Part shown: positions 61,701 through 64,000 of the stretch, in pieces
Layout of the letters: every line of letters begins with the position of its first letter
Numbering within the stretch: the first letter of the stretch is position 1
NCBI GenBank assembly: GCA_964413535.1
Contig: CAYPTB010000007.1
Location: 62,001 to 126,000, forward strand
DNA length: 64,000 bases
Source of the DNA: CAYPTB01 sp964413535
GTDB taxonomy: Bacteria; Planctomycetota; UBA1135; GCA-002686595
Reading direction: 5' to 3'
Notes under the pieces: generated by a model
What the model saw: the letters and a program-made list of their open reading frames with translations, nothing else
Told to the model about the DNA's origin: nothing
The model's database searches: none
Program-made: the position numbers and the translations under genes

Positions 61701-62617
61701 ACGCGCTCGAAGAGCTCCCGCGCTTCGTCCAGTTCGCCGAGCTTCGCCAGCGTCGCGGCCAAGTTCCGCCGCACGGCCACGACGTCGGGGTGCTCGTCGG
61801 GCAGCACGCGCGAGTACACGTCGAGCACTCGCGCGAAGAGCTCGCCCGCACCGGAGAGGTCGCCGAGCTCGTGCAGCGTCACCGCCATGTTCTGGCGCGC
61901 GAGCTGGAGGTCGGGGTGGTCGTCGGGCAACGTGCGCGAGAAGACCGCGAGCACTTGCTCCTCGAGCTCGCGCGCCCGCTGCAGGTCGCCGAGCGCCTTG
62001 ATCGTCCATGCCAGGTTCCCGCGCGCCGCCTGGAGCATCGGGTCGTCCTCGGGTAGCGTGCGCGCGAGGACCGCGAGCACCTGCTCCTCGAGCGCGCGCG
62101 CGCCGTGCAGGTCGCCCTGCTCCGTCAGCGCGGCGGCCAAGCTCTGACGCGCCGTCTGGAGGTCGGGGTGGTCGTCGGGCAGCGCCTTCGAGCGCACGTC
62201 GAGCACCGCTTCCCACGCCGTCCGCGCCGCGCTCACATCTCCGGCGTGCCAGGCGAAGCGACCCGCCGCGTCGAGCAGCTCGACCCAACCTTCATCGCGT
62301 TCGCTCGCCGGACGCGCGAGCAGGAGCTGGATGGCGGTGTCCGCCTTCAGCCGCGCCGACCCGAGGTCTCCCGCCTCGACCGCCGCGCGCGCCTCCTCGA
62401 CGAGCCCTCGCTCGCGCGCGAGATCCACGCTGCGCGGCGCACCTCGCGGCTCGCCCGCGCCCTCCGTCCAGCGCGCATGAAGCGCCGATGCTCCAGCGCT
62501 GGCACGCGCAGCAGTCCCGAAGGCAACGGAGGCGAGCGGAGGCAGCGGGCGGCCCCCGTGCACCGCGAGCACGGAGGCTTGGATTGCAGCGCAGAGAGCG
62601 AGCATCTGGAGGGTCAT
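58784..62617 (-). CDS. TPR-CHAT protein (caspase-like domain)
   Basis: A 1277-residue exported protein with 12 TPR-like repeats of 42 residues (about 133-636), each with a core such as LAVRSRTLPEEHPDLQAARG. The N-terminus MTLQMLALCAAIQASVLAV is a likely signal or anchor. After a linker with helices, the CHAT domain begins near residue 870 and contains the His-Cys dyad: His1097 in VATHGWYA and Cys1181 in LSACDTNVGQRRAGQG. The closing part is WVERKPKHRALWEAKMHLRD ... WAAWVLTGEQ, as in the other TPR-CHAT proteins here. It lies 53 bp upstream of a second TPR-CHAT gene on the same strand and converges with EF-P. Confidence 0.85.
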   Translation of the reverse strand: MTLQMLALCAAIQASVLAVHGGRPLPPLASVAFGTAARASAGASALHARWTEGAGEPRGAPRSVDLARERGLVEEARAAVEAGDLGSARLKADTAIQLLLARPASERDEGWVELLDAAGRFAWHAGDVSAARTAWEAVLDVRSKALPDDHPDLQTARQSLAAALTEQGDLHGARALEEQVLAVLARTLPEDDPMLQAARGNLAWTIKALGDLQRARELEEQVLAVFSRTLPDDHPDLQLARQNMAVTLHELGDLSGAGELFARVLDVYSRVLPDEHPDVVAVRRNLAATLAKLGELDEARELFERVLDVLSRVLPDEHEDIQAARWDLIGALKRLGDLRNSRVIEEQVLEVYSRTLPEGHPDLQNARRHLAATLHGLGDLRGTRALEERVLEVYSRALPEEDPDVLTARQNLATTLADLGDLYGARALAEQVLAVRSRTLPEEHPDLQAARGNLALTMKALGDMQGARALEEQVLAVRSRTLPEGHPDLQSARGNLASTIKTLGDLQGARALEEHVLAILSRTVSEEHPDLQAARQNLAGTLKQQGDFQGARALEEQVLAARSRTLPEEHPYLQMARGNLAATMYQQGGDLHGARTLTEQVLEVRLRTLPEEHPDLQSVRMNLARIIARQAASASSTASGEPVREREREQCAELLGAMLRSHARMAREAVLTVSRREAEERCAHLSESLGLALSFTAGNGAFEPMPELLDGSFALSESTRGAPLAASALAHVASRSERLAASRAVLRESADELAALAQKGATSGELQSALARRDALERELVASVRESLGERGASLEPDAAVVASVLESDEAVVGYRCYRRENIGVVEDPAGSEPAKSVVEVVDSLCAFVVRPAADAGEAPLVFVDLGPLHPIQAAVSAWRDAVGVGLEGAGGERGLHADADPERDVATRRLGAERQRGEELRRLVLDPVLSATGDVERLIVVLEDVLHLVPIDSLPTTQVGDASPTAALVGERLRIEVRSTTVELLEKASASPASGALLALGGASFDEAPLGPNDLDPVTEGSDGSTPQVAAILRGGAWERGFTPLAFTRSEARELADLHADVFDSEPTLVLDRRRASRESLEAHAPRARWLHVATHGWYAAESIRSWQDPEPLDLHTGLGVRQSGEEQIRGMSPMLLCGLALAGANLPEDALGRVPGLVTAEELATLDLTGCDLAVLSACDTNVGQRRAGQGVASLQRALQMAGARSVITSLWKVPDEATRALMLDFYRRLWVERKPKHRALWEAKMHLRDARARGGESAYTTRDWAAWVLTGEQE
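60710..62221 (-). repeat. Tandem 126-bp repeats encoding 12 TPR-like units
   Basis: Twelve tandem units of about 126 bp within the TPR-CHAT gene. On the plus strand a recurring element reads 'ggaggtcggggtgctcctcgg'-like at each unit. Limits are approximate. Units are more similar to each other than to those in the 19-20.6 kb array. Confidence 0.8.
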
Positions 62618-62670
62618 CGCGAGTTCTCTTCGCCGTGGAGATCTGTTACCGATCTTCCCGGCCTATACCC

Positions 62671-63999
62671 CTACTCCGGATCGCCGGCGAGCACCCAGCC
62701 GGCCCACGCATGGGGCGGCTCTCCCTCGCGGCGCAGCGCGCGCTTCGCCTCCCACAAAGCGTCGGCCTTCGAGAGCTTCTTCTCCCACAAGCTGTCGTAG
62801 AAGCGCTCCATCAACGACTGCGTCGGCCAGTCGCGCACCGCCCACAGCGACGTGATCGACGTGCGTGCGCCCGCCATGTGCAGCGCGCTCTGCAGGGACT
62901 GGATGCCTTGTCCGGCCCGCGCGATCCCGACGTTCGTCTCGCAGGCGGAGAGCACGGCGAGGTCGCACGCGACGAGGTCGAAGCTCGCGAGCTCCTGAGC
63001 CGAGAGTAGGCAGGCCAAGCGCTCCGCTTCCGTCTCGCCTGCGTTCGCGCCCGAGAGCACGAGACCGCACAAGGCGAGCGGCGCGAAGCCCGTCACCGTC
63101 TCGCGATTGCCGAGCAGATTGCCAGAGCGGCCTCCGGCGCTCACGCCGCCGAGGAGCTTGCTCGAGCCGCCCGCGAGGGCTCTCGAGCACTGGAGGAGGC
63201 CGATTCCGTCCGCGCTACCACCATGCGGTTCGTCGTCGAGGATCGACTTGCGCTCGCTCTTCGGCAGGAACCAGCCGTGCGTAGCGAGGTGCACGTAGCG
63301 CTTGCCGCGAACCGCGTCGGCTAGCGCCGCCTGCGTCACCTGGTCCCGACGCAGCACCTGCGCGTCGACGCCGAGGTGGCGCTTCGCCTGGAGCTCGAGC
63401 TCCGACACCTCCGCCGTCGTCGCCGAGAGGCGATCCCAGTTCCCCCAGGCCGACCGGTGAAGCGGATCGGCATCGGCGAGCACCTCGACGCCGAGCCCAG
63501 CATCGAAGTCGACGTCGCCCACGGCGAGAACCGAGGGGGGCGTCTCGAGGTCCACACCCGGTCGGATCAGCCGCGCCATCGAGAGCTCGTAGCGCACGCG
63601 GTAGCGATCTCCGAGCCGCGCGACGTTGGCGGGCACGATCTCGGACATTAGCTCGAGCGTGCCTTCCTTCGGCTCGTCCAGGGGCAGCGCGTCCACCGGC
63701 ACCGTGAACAGCGCGTCGTCCAGGCAGAGGTGCAGCGTCGTCCCGGCATTCGGATTCCCCGCGGCCGCGAGCAGCGGATCCACGAGCGCCTGACGTAGCG
63801 CGCGTCCAGCCTCCACCTCGTCTCCCTCGCCGAGGGGCGCGACACCGAAGCCTCGTGGGCTCCCATCGCCGATCGTTGCGCGGCTCCCGGCCGCGCCTTC
63901 ACTCTGCTCGAGGGGCGCGCCCAGCGAGTTGCGCCAGGCGTGGATCTTCTCTTCGAGCTCGTTCGCCGGGCCGAGATCGAGCTCCCGAGGCTCGCCACC
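62671..63999 (-). CDS. TPR-CHAT family protein, C-terminal part (gene runs out of the window)
   Basis: The open frame continues to the window end, so the N-terminus is missing. The visible 442 residues include the segment DLGPANELEEKIHAWRNSLG (compare VDLGPAKEIEQLVEQWRTAIG in the CHAT protein at 17.4 kb). A full CHAT domain follows, with His in LATHGWFLP and Cys in LSACETNVGIARAGQGIQSLQSAL, and the end WEKKLSKADALWEAKRALRREGEPPHAWAGWVLAGDPE. It lacks the TPR region in this window. Between His and Cys it has an unusual Gly/Ser-rich insertion (LAGGSSKLLGGVSAGGRSGN). It lies 53 bp from its neighbour on the same strand. Confidence 0.82.
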   Translation of the reverse strand, partial: GGEPRELDLGPANELEEKIHAWRNSLGAPLEQSEGAAGSRATIGDGSPRGFGVAPLGEGDEVEAGRALRQALVDPLLAAAGNPNAGTTLHLCLDDALFTVPVDALPLDEPKEGTLELMSEIVPANVARLGDRYRVRYELSMARLIRPGVDLETPPSVLAVGDVDFDAGLGVEVLADADPLHRSAWGNWDRLSATTAEVSELELQAKRHLGVDAQVLRRDQVTQAALADAVRGKRYVHLATHGWFLPKSERKSILDDEPHGGSADGIGLLQCSRALAGGSSKLLGGVSAGGRSGNLLGNRETVTGFAPLALCGLVLSGANAGETEAERLACLLSAQELASFDLVACDLAVLSACETNVGIARAGQGIQSLQSALHMAGARTSITSLWAVRDWPTQSLMERFYDSLWEKKLSKADALWEAKRALRREGEPPHAWAGWVLAGDPE

Positions 64000-64000
64000 G

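Noticed and set aside
58784..62617. TPR arrays as CRISPR-like repeats
   Set aside because: The repeats are 126 bp, coding and without spacers; they encode 42-residue units in a continuous frame.

Overview
The window comes from a high-GC bacterium (roughly 70 % G+C by eye; GTG and TTG starts are common). Several traits point to a Planctomycetota-like organism: many small lipoproteins, large TPR-CHAT proteins, a MoxR/DUF58/DUF4129 set, a DUF6370-type lipoprotein, a di-heme cytochrome c protein, an FG-GAP protein and a divergent EF-P. Myxococcota cannot be excluded. No rRNA, tRNA or CRISPR array was seen.

Layout. 0-6 kb: the C-terminus of a Prc-type tail-specific protease, a PD-(D/E)XK (NucS-like) protein, three GT4 glycosyltransferases and a small lipoprotein. 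6.2-7.5 kb: a REP-associated tyrosine transposase (RAYT) flanked by short REP-like hairpins, one of which abuts a broken Ser/Thr kinase fragment. 7.9-14.6 kb: a minus-strand heavy-metal RND efflux operon (small Cys-rich exported protein, outer-membrane factor, adaptor, CzcA-type pump). 14.8-17.3 kb: an SDR and a di-heme cytochrome c protein. 17.4-21 kb: a lipoprotein with 12 TPR-like repeats and a CHAT caspase-like domain. 21-28 kb: an RDD-SpoIIM membrane protein convergent to a tightly coupled set encoding a polytopic membrane protein, DUF4129, DUF4350-like, MoxR ATPase and DUF58. 28-36 kb: a fourth GT4, an atypically AT-rich FG-GAP protein, an unknown protein, urocanate hydratase, a lipoprotein and a phytanoyl-CoA dioxygenase-like protein. 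35.8-40.8 kb: a GntR(YtrA)-ABC-membrane protein-beta-lactamase-like operon with a palindromic AT-rich operator. 41-47.9 kb: two zinc-ribbon membrane proteins, lipoproteins, a Cys-motif exported protein, a peroxiredoxin and beta-barrel-like lipoproteins. 48-58 kb: a TolC protein fused to an ABC-type substrate-binding domain, an alpha-L-rhamnosidase, an AhpD-like protein whose reading frame contains an in-frame TGA, and a MacAB-type export operon. 58-64 kb: a divergent EF-P and two more TPR-CHAT proteins, the last cut by the window end.

The most striking item is the AhpD/CMD-family enzyme at 52.9-53.5 kb. Its frame is open on both sides of a single TGA placed exactly at the second cysteine of the CxxC redox motif. 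A G-starting stem-loop of the bacterial SECIS type follows at the expected distance, so this is probably a CxxU selenoprotein rather than two genes or a pseudogene. Other points of interest are the three TPR-CHAT proteins (12 repeats each in the two complete copies), the TolC-binding-protein fusion next to a MacAB-like operon, an EF-P whose modified-lysine loop is not conserved, and the RAYT/REP locus with a truncated kinase.
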